Below, in pieces: positions 1 through 29,210 of a stretch of 64,000 bases of DNA. This stretch comes from Chaetorhynchus papuensis (Eukaryota; Chordata; Aves; Passeriformes; Rhipiduridae). The first letter of the stretch is position 1. Each line of letters opens with the position of its first letter. The notes below the pieces were generated by a model that was not told the DNA's origin, made no database searches, and saw nothing but the letters and a program-made list of their open reading frames with translations. Position numbers and translations under genes: made by a program. The stretch lies in NCBI GenBank assembly GCA_013396525.1, contig VWYX01000406.1, positions 576,128-640,127 of the forward strand, given 5' to 3'.

Positions 1-3000
1 ACACCAGTACCGTAGTGTCCCCATGTCCGAAGCAACACAAAGACTGGAATGGCAAATTAGTGGAATTAAAGTTCCAAATTATTATACCACCAGACACCAT
101 ACGACAATACTACTGACGCTCACAAGCGTCTTCACCCTTTCTGTTACTTTAAAAAGGCATTAGTTTGTATTTGAAAATATCACTTGGCAATTGAATTTAT
201 TGAGTAATTGGACACAACATGCATTTGGAGAACTTAACACACAGGTCCAGCAGGCTTGCAAAATGACTTTACGAAACAGGTCAGCCCTAGACATGTTATT
301 GTTGAAATAAAAAGAAGTATGCAGAATGCTGAATTTATCTGAAACTGAGTGTTGCATTACAATCTGTAACGCCTCATTCTCCATTGAGGAGGCATGAGCC
401 AAGATGAAAGAAATAAGTGATCAAGCTGGAGAACTATTTCAATCTATGCAAACACGAAACTGGTGTGATGGATCAGAATCTAGGTCATGGGTTACTACCC
501 TCCTAAAATCTTTACAGCTTGCAGGATGGGGAAAATGGTTAGCACAAATTAAGAGTTGCAATTGTCACTGGATTTGCATTTTTAATTGTTGGCATTAGCC
601 TGGTTAAGTGCATGATAACACACTTATTCATCTCGCATTCCCCTTCTGTTCACTATGCTTCTATCACCACCAGGAGAGAACACTACATCCATGTTCCTCA
701 AGGCAATGTAGAACCACAGGGTGGAATGGTGTGAATGAGTAAAAAGCAAGGAATGTTTTTCCATTGCCTCTTCAAAGATCAAAGTTTGAAAAGTCAAGTT
801 TTAAATTGCCTCTAACAAAAGCTTTAGAAACTGCTTTGGTTTAGAAAATGAGGCACCCTGTTTGAAAATTATTAAAATAGCTTGTAGTTGATACATCTAG
901 CAAGCAAGCAGCAGACTTTTGATACATCATGAGAGCCAGACAATGAACTTTATGAGGTGGATGTGTTGCTGCCACTCTCAAAACCCTCTGTAAGCAAGTG
1001 CCCAACCTGCCACAGGTGCAGCCAAATCTACACAGTGCAGGAATCTTTGCTGTCTGTGCTGTCCTACGTTGTCCTGTGAGGCTGCTCATGCCCTCCATTC
1101 CCCCCTGCTGGTCCTGCTGCCATGGCTCTGCTCCCTCACTGGCAAGCTTGATTGTTCTGGGAGGAACTTCACTGGAGAAAGACACATTGCACCCGATGCA
1201 GATCACCCCCATCGCACTCTATAAGCCAGCGCTGGACCCATGGTCATGGCAGCCTCTTTTCTGTGCTTCTCATAATTATTCTGGGCAGTTTCCTACTTTC
1301 TGATTTTCTCTCTTTCCTTCCTCTTTTATAAAATACAGAGTTGTATTATTGCTTCGGATCACACCATTTAACCTTGTTTGTTTTAATTTTGCTTTTGGGT
1401 ATGCTTAGAACCTTCCTTTGTGCAGTAGCGGATGGAGGCAAAACATGCCTCTCCTCACTTTAAGCAGATCAAAACTAGCTTTGATGCAAATTTCTGCACT
1501 TATCCATTAAGTCTGGAGCACATGTTATGTCCAAGCTCTTTGAAACTTAACAGCAGAACAGGATAAAAAAAAAAAAAGGTAAAAAGGAAAATGTGAGTAC
1601 TCAGAATAAAAAAGCTCGACTGAACTTACAGCTTCATTAACACAGATTCTTTTTCCAGCAGAACTGTTTAAAAGTATCAAAAATGTTTTTATACACTTGG
1701 GACAAACACATAAACAAAATTCAATACACCGCCCCTTTGCCCAGGCACTACACTATATGAGTTTTCTCATTACAATGCTAGCTTGCAGATGTGAATACTC
1801 ACAACAGCCACAAGCACTTTTAATTCTGCTGCTCATATTTGTCATAGACGTTAAGAAACCATGCTTTACGTTTGGCAGAAGTTCATTACTTTGCAGGTCT
1901 CAAATATGATCCTCCTGTTTATCTAAAACTAAATTGCAATACATGTAGTCCTGAATTTTAAAGTTACACTGTAGTAAAACTATGGCCTTGGCTTAATGGA
2001 AAATTACTCATAAATTTAATAACTACATTAAACCCAAGAGGATCTTGCAGACCTTAAACATTTGCCAAAGGTTTTTTTCCAGATGTGAAAAGCTAGGACA
2101 AAAGCAAGGGAAAGTATTCCTAGATTCCCTATTAAAAAAAATCCAAAAAACTGAGAAAGAATGATGCATCACTTGACAAATCAACTCCTCTGAATGAGAT
2201 ACCATAATCTTGCATTTTATGAATCACCCCTTTCCAACAATTGTTAGTGAGGGAAGAGGACAGAGAAAAGCACTTATAACAAGAAACACTGTGCAAAGAT
2301 GCAAACTGTGCATCTTTGTGAAATGCAAAGATTATGAGATTCTGATTGAATTACCTGTCCTGTTCAAAGGCCCTTAGACAGAACCTGTAAGAACTGCAGA
2401 GGAAAAAGGAATGTTCCAGAGTAGTTGCAAAATACTCTGACAAAGCTTCTTTGCTCCAGTTTCTCTTAAAAGTATTTGCAATTCCCCCACAAATACCATT
2501 TAAGAAGTCCAATTTTACAAGCTGGTGTGGCTGAAACCTGTTGTAACAGACTGTGAATACATTGCTTAACACAGAGCTACAGTTTCTCGTGTGACCCTTT
2601 TAATAGATCAAGTATAATATTAAGTATAATATTTAGAATGGCTTTAAAAGTAAAAAAAAATTAAAAGCACACTTATTTGATATTCTAAGATTTAAACCCG
2701 GAATTATGAAATTCAGTGTCCAAACAGTAAACCTGCCAAATGAAACCAAGCATCCAGAGAACATCCCCAAACATATTTCTGTGTTTAGCCCGGGGCACAT
2801 CCTTTAGTGCTCAATTATTTGTCAAGAAAGTCAAAAGGGTAAAGATTTTACAGATTATTAATGCAGGACTATTTTCCTCAGTTATCTTCATACTAGACAA
2901 ATACAGCCAACAAGCCCTACAGAAAGTGTATGTTCTCTGAGCTTACAGGCATGCTTCTGAAGCATGTGGTACCATAAACTCAGGGAGCACTGCAGGCTTC

Positions 3001-3146
3001 CACAGCGTTAGAACAGCAAAGTATTCCCACCGTAAATACAAGACTTCTAAAAAATTCTTATCAGCTAAGATTAAGAGTTGGCAATCTATCTTATCAGTTC
3101 ATAAAGCATTAGATCAGAGATCTGGACAGCAGTAAGTGATACTAAC
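1..3146 (-). other. DICER1: DICER1 intron 14 (5' part; continues beyond window)
   Basis: No Dicer exon 15 homology was seen here. The region is AT-rich, apart from a GC-richer segment at about 990-1260 whose frames on both strands match nothing I recognise. A perfect 10-bp inverted repeat with a 5-nt loop lies at 2294-2318. No RNA gene was recognised. Confidence 0.8.
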
Positions 3147-19201
<16,055 letters not shown>

Positions 19202-19205
<4 letters not shown>

Positions 19206-19213
19206 TCATTCAT
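19202..19213 (-). promoter_or_regulatory. uORF 3 (ATG-AAT-GAA-TGA) overlapping the DICER1 start
   Basis: A three-codon ORF in another frame whose stop lies across the main ATG. It arises from the ATGA tandem ATGAATGAATGA. Confidence 0.7.
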
Positions 19214-19229
19214 CCAGTGTTTCTTTCAT
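19206..19229 (-). promoter_or_regulatory. uORF 2 (7 codons) ending directly at the DICER1 start
   Basis: ATG AAA GAA ACA CTG GAT GAA TGA, in the DICER1 frame. Its TGA abuts the main ATG with no intervening base. It supports the start choice, because no in-frame extension is possible, and it could permit termination-reinitiation. Confidence 0.75.
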
Positions 19230-19234
19230 TGCAT
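19226..19234 (-). promoter_or_regulatory. uORF 1 (ATG-CAA-TGA) in the DICER1 5' UTR
   Basis: A two-codon upstream ORF in exon 2, context AAAATGC, in a different frame from the DICER1 start. Its stop overlaps the start of uORF 2 (ATGA-type overlap). Confidence 0.7.
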
Positions 19235-20642
19235 TTTTGTTCCAGCACAGCCTACTACGAGAAGAAAATGAACAGTATTAGATATAGCTGCAATCTCAAG
19301 CAAGAAGAGAAAATATATATTAAGAAAACGACATGACTTCATTTTACTTACAGAAGTGTTCTTCTTATACTATTTTTCAGCAGAAAATGTTAGTTTTAAA
19401 TTTAGAGGCGCTTCTACACTTGAAGATATGTGCTTATCAAAGTACCCCAGAAATTCAAAAGGAGCCGTACTTTACAGGACAATGTTCATTCTAGGCATTT
19501 GGATTTACACACATACATTTTAATATGAAGTTCCATTTATAGTCTGACAGAATCTCCTTTTATATCTTTACAATAAACTTTAAAAAGTAAAGCTGTTTTA
19601 CCTTTACTTCAGGAAAGAAAAACACTGATTTTCTACAGGACAGGCCAAAGTATCAGATTTTCTATTTTTCCTTCCAACTAAAAAGGCCTTTGACCAGTTA
19701 AAGCTCTAAATACATGTGAGCAGAAATTTTATTCTAATAGCTAGGAAAAGAATAGGAACTACACAAGAACTTCAGTATTTTGAAATCATCAGATTCTGAT
19801 AAGATTATCTTTTTAAGAACTGTCAGAAGCATTATAAATAATTACTGATGACTCTGGTAAGGACTAATACAGAATAGGATCTTTATCAGGTTAACCACCA
19901 ATTTCCATAAAGGCACTGAAATTCATAAACAAACAAGGCATTCAGAACTTCATGACAATTCTGCACTGGAGAACACTTTCCCACTGAGGCTATGAAGTTT
20001 TCATTACCGGGGTGTGTGTGGGTGTGTGTTAAAAACATTTGCTATTCGTCAGGAAGGATCAAAATGAAAACAAACAAAAACTAAACAGAAAAACTTACCA
20101 ATTAAAACAGATGAACAAACCCCACAATAACAAAACCTTTAGCCTGGGAAAGTGATTATGGCCTGATGATATAGAAAAATATTGCTAAAGTATATAGAAG
20201 CATACTACATGAAACCTAAGAAATTTTGAATTCTCCCCTCTTTAAACTGGATACATACCCTATCCAAAAACCAGTATTTTCAAAAGTTAGTTTTCCTCAA
20301 AATTCCTACAAGCTCTATATTAATTTTAGCATCAGTATGGGTAGAGAAATGCATAAAATTGATGATGCATTAATATTTAATCATTCTTTAAAAAGACATG
20401 AGGAGAAGTTAATTATCATTTTATGGCATTGAAATGTTCCTGCTTTTCTATACAACAGGAAAGCAACAAAACTTGTTTCAGTTTTGCAAATGTGCAAAAT
20501 AAAAGTAAGAATTAAAAAAAAAAAAAAGAGAGAAAAGTATAATATGCTATCTAAGAGAAAACCAGTAATGGTTATCAGAAATAACTGAAGAGAGAGATTA
20601 AAAATAAAGCAGTACAATTAAATCATCAAAAATGGGGCATCG

Positions 20643-20694
20643 ACTAGACATCCAGAGGTCCCTTCCAACCCTAGTAATTACGTGATTCTGTAAT
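20643..20694 (+). mobile_element. CR1 LINE 3' end fragment
   Basis: Matches the typical end of avian CR1 elements (AGAGGTCCCTTCCAACCCTA, then the TGATTCTGTAATT-type terminal octamer repeat). It is 5' truncated to about 50 bases, as most CR1 copies are. Confidence 0.85.
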
Positions 20695-22248
20695 TAAATA
20701 AAAGTATTCATTTAGATTTGTTCCATAGTCTCCAACTAATAACACTGTTGCTCTGTTATATATTAATATTTTTAAATTAAATATTATAACCTGGACCATG
20801 TCTAGACACTGATATTAAGCTAGTATTAAATAATTATGGGAAGCTCTGAAAAAGAGATGAAACCAATTATCTCACTTTCCATCTCAGGTATATATTTTCA
20901 AATAAAGAGAAGGTAATGCACTGAAGTACATGATCACCCCTCTTACAGAGTCAGAAGTAATTTCACTTTATAGTAAGTGGTTAGATAAAGCTTTGTCTCA
21001 ATTCATTTCCAAGTGGCAGGGGAAGCCCTGAAGGACAGGGTGGTTAAGCTGAAGTAGCATTACACATGCGGTTCCTTTGTAAAGAATTATTTATCTTTTG
21101 TAAACAAACATTCAGTAGTAAATGCTATTTAGTGAACAAGGCCAAATGTAACTTCTTGGGTTTAGGCTCAGCAATAAACCTAATTCCCCCTCCATCAAAA
21201 AAGTTCCTCTTTAATATAAGTGTGTTGATACCACTGGAACATTGTCTGATATTTCTATCTGAGCACCACAAAAACTGTCATAGTGAGAAGATTCCAGAAA
21301 GAAAAGATGTATTAAAATCTTAAAAAAACTCAAAAGGAACAAATGTGCATTTTCACAGGACACGGTAAAGAACACGTTTGACATTTTATGTTTTTTTCAG
21401 TTGCTTCAGGACAATCTCCAATCTCATGCAAACCTTCTCAGTCACTTTTCACTCCTGTAATGTAAGCTAGCATTTGAGTATTTCAGATTACCTAAATAGA
21501 TAAAATGGATCAATATTGCTTTATTTAGCTGTAAATAAAGAACAACACAATTCACACAAATCATAAAATCACTACTATGTCATTATTCGTTCCAGCAGTA
21601 ATACAAAAAAAAAACTCCTGTAGATTCTTAAATTGTTTCTATACATTTCAGAGAATGCATACAAGCACATGCAGGTTCTAACAATGCACCTATAGTAATT
21701 TCACAGTGTGTTCTAATCTGGCACAACTAAAGATGTTTTGGTTCATTTCCTCCTCAGAGCTAGTGGCTTCATGGCTGTTCCTCCACTGGGAGTCCAGAGC
21801 TTTGGGTCATAGGACACAGCTGGTAGGAAAGATACAGTCATCATAGAATGGTTTAGGTGTTACATAGCTGCATGTAGCAATCTGATCATCCTTGACATTC
21901 CGATCTACTGAGCATTTGCACATCAAATGTACTTGATGTTTATCAGTATGTGACTGGTACATTAAATCAGTCTCGTGGCAAGGACAGTAGCATGACACAC
22001 AATCTTCCCCAGCCATGAGCAGAAAGCATCAGGAAACTGGGCACTACTAATCTTAGTGAAGCTTTTGTATGAACTGACAGCTTAGGTGCAGGAGAACAGG
22101 GAAGAAGGGAGAAAAAGTAGAGAAAAGTGTCATCCCCAACACCCCCTTGTCCAAGCTAATAGATGAAGCTCTCCTTTAATATATCTAGCTTCTCTTTCTG
22201 TATTCCAGTGAGTGGAAGCACTAGTTGGTAACACACACAAAAAATCCT

Positions 22249-22312
22249 TAGAATCACAGAATGGTCTGGGCTGGAATGGACCTTAAAGATTGTATAGTTC
22301 AAACCCCCAGCA
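22249..22312 (-). mobile_element. CR1 LINE 3' end fragment, reverse orientation
   Basis: AGAATCACAGAATGGTCTGG with the following GGAATGGACCTTAAAGAT and CCCCC block is the reverse complement of the CR1 3' end. It is short, 5' truncated and moderately diverged. Confidence 0.9.
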
Positions 22313-25300
22313 GTGTTTGAAGAACACAAAGGTCTTTTGCCTGACTACAGTATTTCATTGAAACAGTCTCAGTCATGCTTCTCTACTGACATAGAGCAAC
22401 TGGTGAAAAAACAACTACGGTTTGCTTTGTTTAAAATGAGATTTCACTGTTGTAATACGTGCTAGAAGGGACCAGGGAAAAAAACCCCAAATATTTTCCA
22501 TAGTAAAAGCTGAAGCTGATTCCTCAATCATTCTTGTACATAAGCCCAGCCACTTCAGTTTTATAAATCACTTTAGATGAGCAGCACCTCCTCTTTGTTT
22601 ACTGTTCCATCTGTACTGTATCATGTCTCTTTTTCAAATGATAAATACAACTTTGGGAACACATAAAATAGCTATAGTGCATCACCAGGAGGGAATTAAG
22701 GAGAGAAAACCAACCTTATTTTAAAAGGATCCTGATAAAAAACAAGTACAGGATCAAATATTACATCTCTTTTGCTAGGCACCTAATAAAATGATACCAG
22801 TTTAGCTACCCTGCTGTAAGAAGCAAGGGGATTTATGCTTATGTATGGTTCCAGCTTGATCTGGAAAGGCTGTGAAACAACAGATACTCTTATTTACAGC
22901 TTTGGTTTCTGTGTACCTTCATGGAAGACCCACGCTTAAGTACAATCATGTCACCGAGACCAAAAAGCATTCTCAAAAAAACCCTCTGAAGTGCAAGGGA
23001 ACAAGTATGCACATTTGTAACTTGAAAAGCACACACAACCAAAACAGCATTATTGTGTGCCACTGCAATCATACCTGGGTTGAACTTGCATGGGACACAA
23101 CACATTCAAAAGAACATACAGAGGGAGGGAATTTAAGCTAAGTCAGGTAAAAAGAAAAAGTTATCCTCCCAAACCAATGTAACTTTCTGCTATACTAAGG
23201 TTTTGTAGTCCTGGCCTTCATTTCTATGATTTGCATTGGAAGTATACAAGATCTGACAAGATCAATGTCAACATTATTATGGGAGTAAGCCAGATAATGC
23301 AGTAATTGTATCATTCTAGAGTCTCTATTTCAATAGCAAGGAAAAATATCAAGTTCTTCAATAAAAGAAAAGCAGTACAGGATCATCTAGGAATAAGAAG
23401 GGAAAGAACACATCTACTTGAAGAACAGATTTTACATTGAAAACATTTGAGATGTAAGCACATATGTTCAGAATCTGTGGACAGAAAACTGAACATGAGC
23501 TAACAGTGAAGCGAAAAAAAAAGTCAAACTAGTCCTGCTCAGCCAGTGTTGAGTAATAAAGATACTTGCTAAGATGTTCCATCTCTGTCCATTATTTTGA
23601 AAACTGATAGAACAAGAAACTGTAAGAACTTGATGAAGCTGAATTTGGAGTGAGAAACACCTGAAACAAATCCTGCCTCCTATGACTTTAGACTAGTTAC
23701 GGAAGCTGGATAAGGCAGCACAGTGGTCAAGCTTATCTGTTCTACTAAAATAATAGTGAAAGTTCCAGTTTCATGGTCATCAATCTTGAGAGTTTTAAGA
23801 GCAGAATTCACAACCTAGTGTCCTTATTTTAATGCACATTTATGTGAACAGATAGTGAACTGTAGAGCTAAAATTAACCCCTTATTCCATAATTTAAAGA
23901 ACTGTTTTTCAGAAGAATGTACAATGTTGGAAAAGAAGTCAACAACATGCAAGAGCAATTTTTTCCAGTGTGCAATAATTCTGGAACTGTGGTGTAGGTT
24001 TTTCAGCCACATGACTATATCCAATTTGAAGCCATCCCTTGGCACACAAAATATTCAAGCATCACTGCACTAAGGAATACAAGCCACACTGACCAGAGCA
24101 TTCACCTGGAATGAGACATCCTGGATCTAGTCCTGCTTGGAGGACAATTTAAAGCATTTATGGAATGGCACTGAGGTACACGGAGAAGAGACCAGCAGGC
24201 TGGGGATGCAACTTTCAAGTTTTTACCACTGTTTGTGAGCACAGTTTGTGTTATATTCACAAGTTAATGAAAAACTATAACTATCTCCCATTAACAACAA
24301 AAATTTCTTACTGCCATTTGCAATGTATTTAATTCGCTTTCTATACTGATTTTTAAAATTGTACCTAATACAATCCTTGTGATACAAACATTATTTCTAA
24401 TGCTTTAGGTTTTCACCTTTGTCCAGGAATGTCTAATTTATCCTGTAAAAACACTCTCAGCCCCAGCCAAAACAAGTTAGCCTCAAGAGATAAAAATAAT
24501 CCACTTACTCTAAAAATAAACCACAATCTATAAAAAATATTAATAGAACCTTGCTGCTTGAATATTCTCTTACATGAACACTTAAAGAGTCTGAATGCAG
24601 TTTCTTTATAGCAATTTCTACGGTCAAGTGCTATATGAAACATTAACTTACTGAATGATCTAACACAGAAAATTCATACTTGGGTAAAGGAGGACCAAAT
24701 AAAAAGAAAAAATGTAAAGTATAACAAATACGAAATACAGAGTAGAAAATTAATGTAAATGTTAATATACAAAATGTAAAATGTCACTGAGAATGTTCCA
24801 TACCAACTAACACTGTATGCATTCAGTGGCAAGACTTGGTTTTGCCTCAGTGAAGGTGAATTTGCAAGATTCTACGTTGTCTGGTTTCTAAACCTCCTTT
24901 TAGAAGAAGTGTACTTTTTAAAAGGATTTGACTTTTTCTGTGATAGTCCAAAAGAATACACTACTTCCAGAAAAAGAAGTCTATTTTGTTAATATTACTC
25001 CTGCAACTTCAGTTCTCTTAAAAAAAATTAAAAATCCCAAACCAAACACCCCCAGTTTTATCTGGAAAAAGAAAAGCCCAAAATTTAACCACCAAACAAC
25101 TGTCAAACAGTATTACTGAGTAAGATGAATCAGATATCTCTTTTATATTGTGCTCTCTTTAACACAGAACACAGCTTATGAGACATTCTTTCTCCCCCAT
25201 CTTTCAAAGACCTTTATCACATGCATTGCCTAACAGCAATTTTTACATTTGGTCTTACAATGTTCTTAAATGAAGAAAAAAACCCATATTTCAGATGTGT

Positions 25301-26847
25301 TCCCTTTCAAGAAGGGAACACACAGATGCTTAAAAAGCTCAAACATAAGCATTTCTATAAAGACCGTATTCCCTGGTTTCCCTAGCACAATCATCAATTG
25401 CGAATATTCATTTTAAACTACAAGAATTTTATAAGTTCTATTTTTCTGATACAGAACCAGTATAACAGCACAAGCAGAACACTGGTCTTTAATAGCCTAC
25501 CAAGGCATACCAGTACAACAAAGGCAGCTTTCTGTTGTTCAGGAAAAGTTTGATTAAAAGGCTTATCAAATGGAAGTTAAATTGATGCTCTACATTTGGA
25601 TGAGCTGATTTTCAAGCACTTCTACAAGCAGTACAACAGGTAACACCTGAAATTCCTGGCAGATTCTTCCTAAATGTCTGTTTGTAGGAGAGAAATGGAG
25701 TACAACATGACACTTAGCAGACTCAGAAAACCCCTTAAGTCCTTCATGTAGTGTTCAGTATGATCAAACCTGGACATAGGGCAAAAGTTGCAATCAGTCT
25801 GGCTTGACCAACAGAGCCAGCAAGACACCGTTCACACAGGAGTTGTGCTGCTGCACACTGCAACAGTCAAATGCAAAAGAATTATGCCACTATTTATCAG
25901 TGTAACATACACAGGCTATAGGGCATTTACAAGTAATACAACCTGAAAACAAAAAATCAGTTTTGTAGCACATCTCTAGTGATACCAGTGCATGAGGCAT
26001 TCAGAACAAACGTTCAGAAAGGGGCTGTTTCACCTTTAAGGAATACAGACATGCAGCTAGATTCTGGAACAAATTTTCATTTTTTTCAAATGATGTGTAT
26101 AAGGCCTGTGCAACAACCCTAACTACAAAGTTGCTTAATCAGCAGTGTAGAACTGGTGCTATGCAGACTCCTTTCACCTCCTTAATACAGAGGCCAAAAG
26201 ATAAAGCATGAAGTATATGGATCTATAAGATGCAAGGCAAGGTGAGCAACAGCAGAACTAAACACATTTCTCTCTTCCCTATGTTATCAACCCACATTTC
26301 TTTTGCTATGTAGTTTTAATCAGAAAGCCTCTTCCTCTATTTTTGCTGGACTCGTATTTCAAACTGAAGCATAATTTTAAAACTAAGACCTTAATTTACC
26401 TGTCATTTCTTTTCCTTACCATTTACTTTGTATCTCCTATCTGGAAAAACATATGAATTCAATTCTAATCCTAACCCCTTGTGTCAATTCACAATTTTTT
26501 TTTTTTAAACTGATCGCATTTCACCAACACAACAACATCTGAATATAAAATCCACAAGAAAAACACACACATCCTTTTAAAAAACTGAATAGAATTCTAA
26601 TCACATTCAGCTTCATAAGAAATAGGAGGGCATGGGTTTCATGATAAAGGTCTAAACTTCTATGAATAAAATGAAGTAGCTACTTGCATTTTTCTTTCCA
26701 AAGAAATTCATAGTCAATTTCTATAAACACACAAGTGGAAGTTACTTTACTTTATGGTTCTGAAGCAGCTTTAAATATAAAACAGAAGAACACAGTGCAG
26801 TGATACATCAAAACCTGCTTCTCCCATACTACAAAGCACAGTCTTAC

Positions 26848-26946
26848 CGTTTTAATTTCCGCAGTCTCTGTGTTTATGCTTCCCGAACTGCATTTTGACA
26901 TCATGATATCAGCTTGTAGATTAATCACATAATTTGCAAGCCTTGG
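26848..26946 (-). other. DICER1: Candidate alternative 5' UTR exon of DICER1
   Basis: A 99-nt segment in intron 1 has a strong acceptor (TTGTCTTTTTAAAG before 26946) and a strong donor (AAAACG/GTAAGA after 26848). It keeps several CpGs in an AT-rich intron. It holds ATG-TGA and then an ATG-ATG frame (from 26904) that stays open for 19 codons to the donor. Splicing to exon 2, which begins with TAG, would place a stop codon exactly at the junction. No transcript evidence is available here; a cryptic or regulatory exon is possible. Confidence 0.45.
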
Positions 26947-28879
26947 CTTTAAAAAGACAACAAAAACCTATGAACTACAATAGCAAGATTATTGTGGTAA
27001 TTCAGTTGCTTATAAACATTTATGTGTTGAGCCTACACCACAACTTGCTGACAGAAATAAACTACTTAAATTCACTCTGAACATGAATTATTTTAGTTTA
27101 CTGTTAGAAACTAAAATTTAAAGATAATTTAGTTAAATGTGCACATACATCCCTAGTCCTATTTCCAGGTTACTATCATTAATTACTGGTTCATGTGAGA
27201 AATACAGGAGTAGAGTGTTCAATATAATTTTACTATGGTTCGTATAATTGTATTGCTTTTTCCATGCACATGTATTTTCAATTTGAGTTCGACATTAAAA
27301 AAAAAAATCAGACTTCAAACTTATTTAAACTATTTCAATTTGAAACTACAAGTAATACAGTCAATTCATGAAAAAACAACAACCATTTCTCTGAAAGTAC
27401 ACATCAGTCTTTTTAGTAAAAGAGAAAATACTGTGCACTTAAGATGGTAATTCAAATATAAATGTAAAATTCGGAAAGACAGTAATTCATGACAGTGAAT
27501 TTCTAGATACATTAGCCAAATATATGTATTATATATTTATATAAAATTTATTATATATGCATAAAAACCTACTACTTAAAGCAAAAATACCATATTTAAG
27601 CAGATCTAGAGTGTTCTTAAAGCTATAAAATAAAATATTTGCACAATATATACACCTAAAAGTGTGAGTTTTGCCAGACCTAAAAAGAGAGATTGTGAAG
27701 TCCAATTTTTTTAAATCAATACTGAAAACTTAAATACAAAATGAAATCTTGATGAAAATTTCTCCTCCAATCAATTCCATAAAGTTAACAAAGAGGACAC
27801 CCCCAAGATTAGTTCAGTATGTTCATTTTTACCTCAAACGCTGATGCTGAGCTTTTCCAGAGTCTCCAAGCCTGTAATTTTGTTTCACCCTAGGTAACCT
27901 AAAAGGCAACATAAAGAGAGAGCATTTTAACATGAGCTGCCATTAAAATCAACTGTGCCATGTGGTAGTCTGCTTTCTTGCATTTTAATATTTAGCTCTG
28001 TAGCAAGAGCACATGGTCTTTCAAAATCTAATTATCATATGCCCCTTTTTGGCTAGGGATACAGACAGTCAGTGTCTGCAAGATCAGCCTTAAGTGCTCA
28101 GGAGATATTTGCATGTTTTGTTTTATCTGCTAAAGTAATTGCTAGCTGAGGCCAACTAGATTTACAGCTTTTCTCCCTTGTGCTCCCTCCATGCATGTTT
28201 CACCTAACACAGTAAGGAAATATAGAAGAAAATTATTATTCAACACATTTAAAAGAGAGATCTGAAAGAATGTATGTTTTTCCAGAAAACAAAGTAAACA
28301 GTTATTGTTTAATTTTACAAGAATACAAAAGGAATGCAGCACAGAAAATCTGATGAATACTGCATTCATGTAGAAAATAGACCAACAAAAAATTTACTCC
28401 CTAGGCTACATTTTAAAGTTGTGTTTGCAGCATACCTAAATACATCTTTTATTTTCAGCACAAAATACAGCAAATTGCTTCTAAGATGTAGTAAGTAGAA
28501 CTTAGATTTATTATAGTATGTTCCTATTATGTCTAGGTTATTCATTTATTCACTGCCTCTGAACATGAACCAGAATATATATTCCACTGAACCAGAAAAT
28601 AACCTAACAACAGAAAACTGCCACATCCACGGCAAAAACATATAAATATACTCCACTCTATATATTTGCAAGAAAAGCTGAAGAGAACAACGCAGCATTT
28701 GGATACCCCGGCATAAAGCAAACATTAACAGAAAGAAAGGTTCAACCCTCGTCACTAAAGCTAATGCCATGTGTGGCTTAACAGAGCAAATTTACTTTAC
28801 TGCCTAATCGCAGATGGCAAACACAAAGCACAGAGACCAGTAGGTAAGATCTGGAGAACCAAAAAAGTATGGAATTCTA

Positions 28880-29210
28880 ATTCTCCACCAGCACAACCGC
28901 TTCCTTCGGCACATCCAAGTCAGAAGACCGCGGCTTTAAACAATCGATCGGCAGGCAGGAATTACAGTAGGCCCTTTGAATGCCAACCTAAAACCAGACA
29001 GGCCACATTCCGGAGATGCAGTCAAGGTCTAGTACAAAACAGCCGCGTAAAACACATTAGCATCTAAATGGTGCTGGTGCACCCACTCAGACAAAGCCGG
29101 GTGCAATCCTTCCTCGGCAGCCACGGGCACCTGCTGCTGGCGACGGCCCTCGGGACAGCGGCACCGCCCGGGCTGCCCAGCACCGAACATCCCCCATGTT
29201 GCAGCAACAG
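28880..29210. other. GC-rich block in DICER1 intron 1
   Basis: A block clearly richer in G+C and CpG than the surrounding intron, including a CCGCGG, a CGATCG and a C/G-dense core at about 29090-29190. A minus-strand frame of 67 codons crosses the core and a plus-strand frame of 98 codons ends in it. Neither resembles a known protein. It could be an intronic alternative promoter, an enhancer or an old insertion. Confidence 0.4.
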
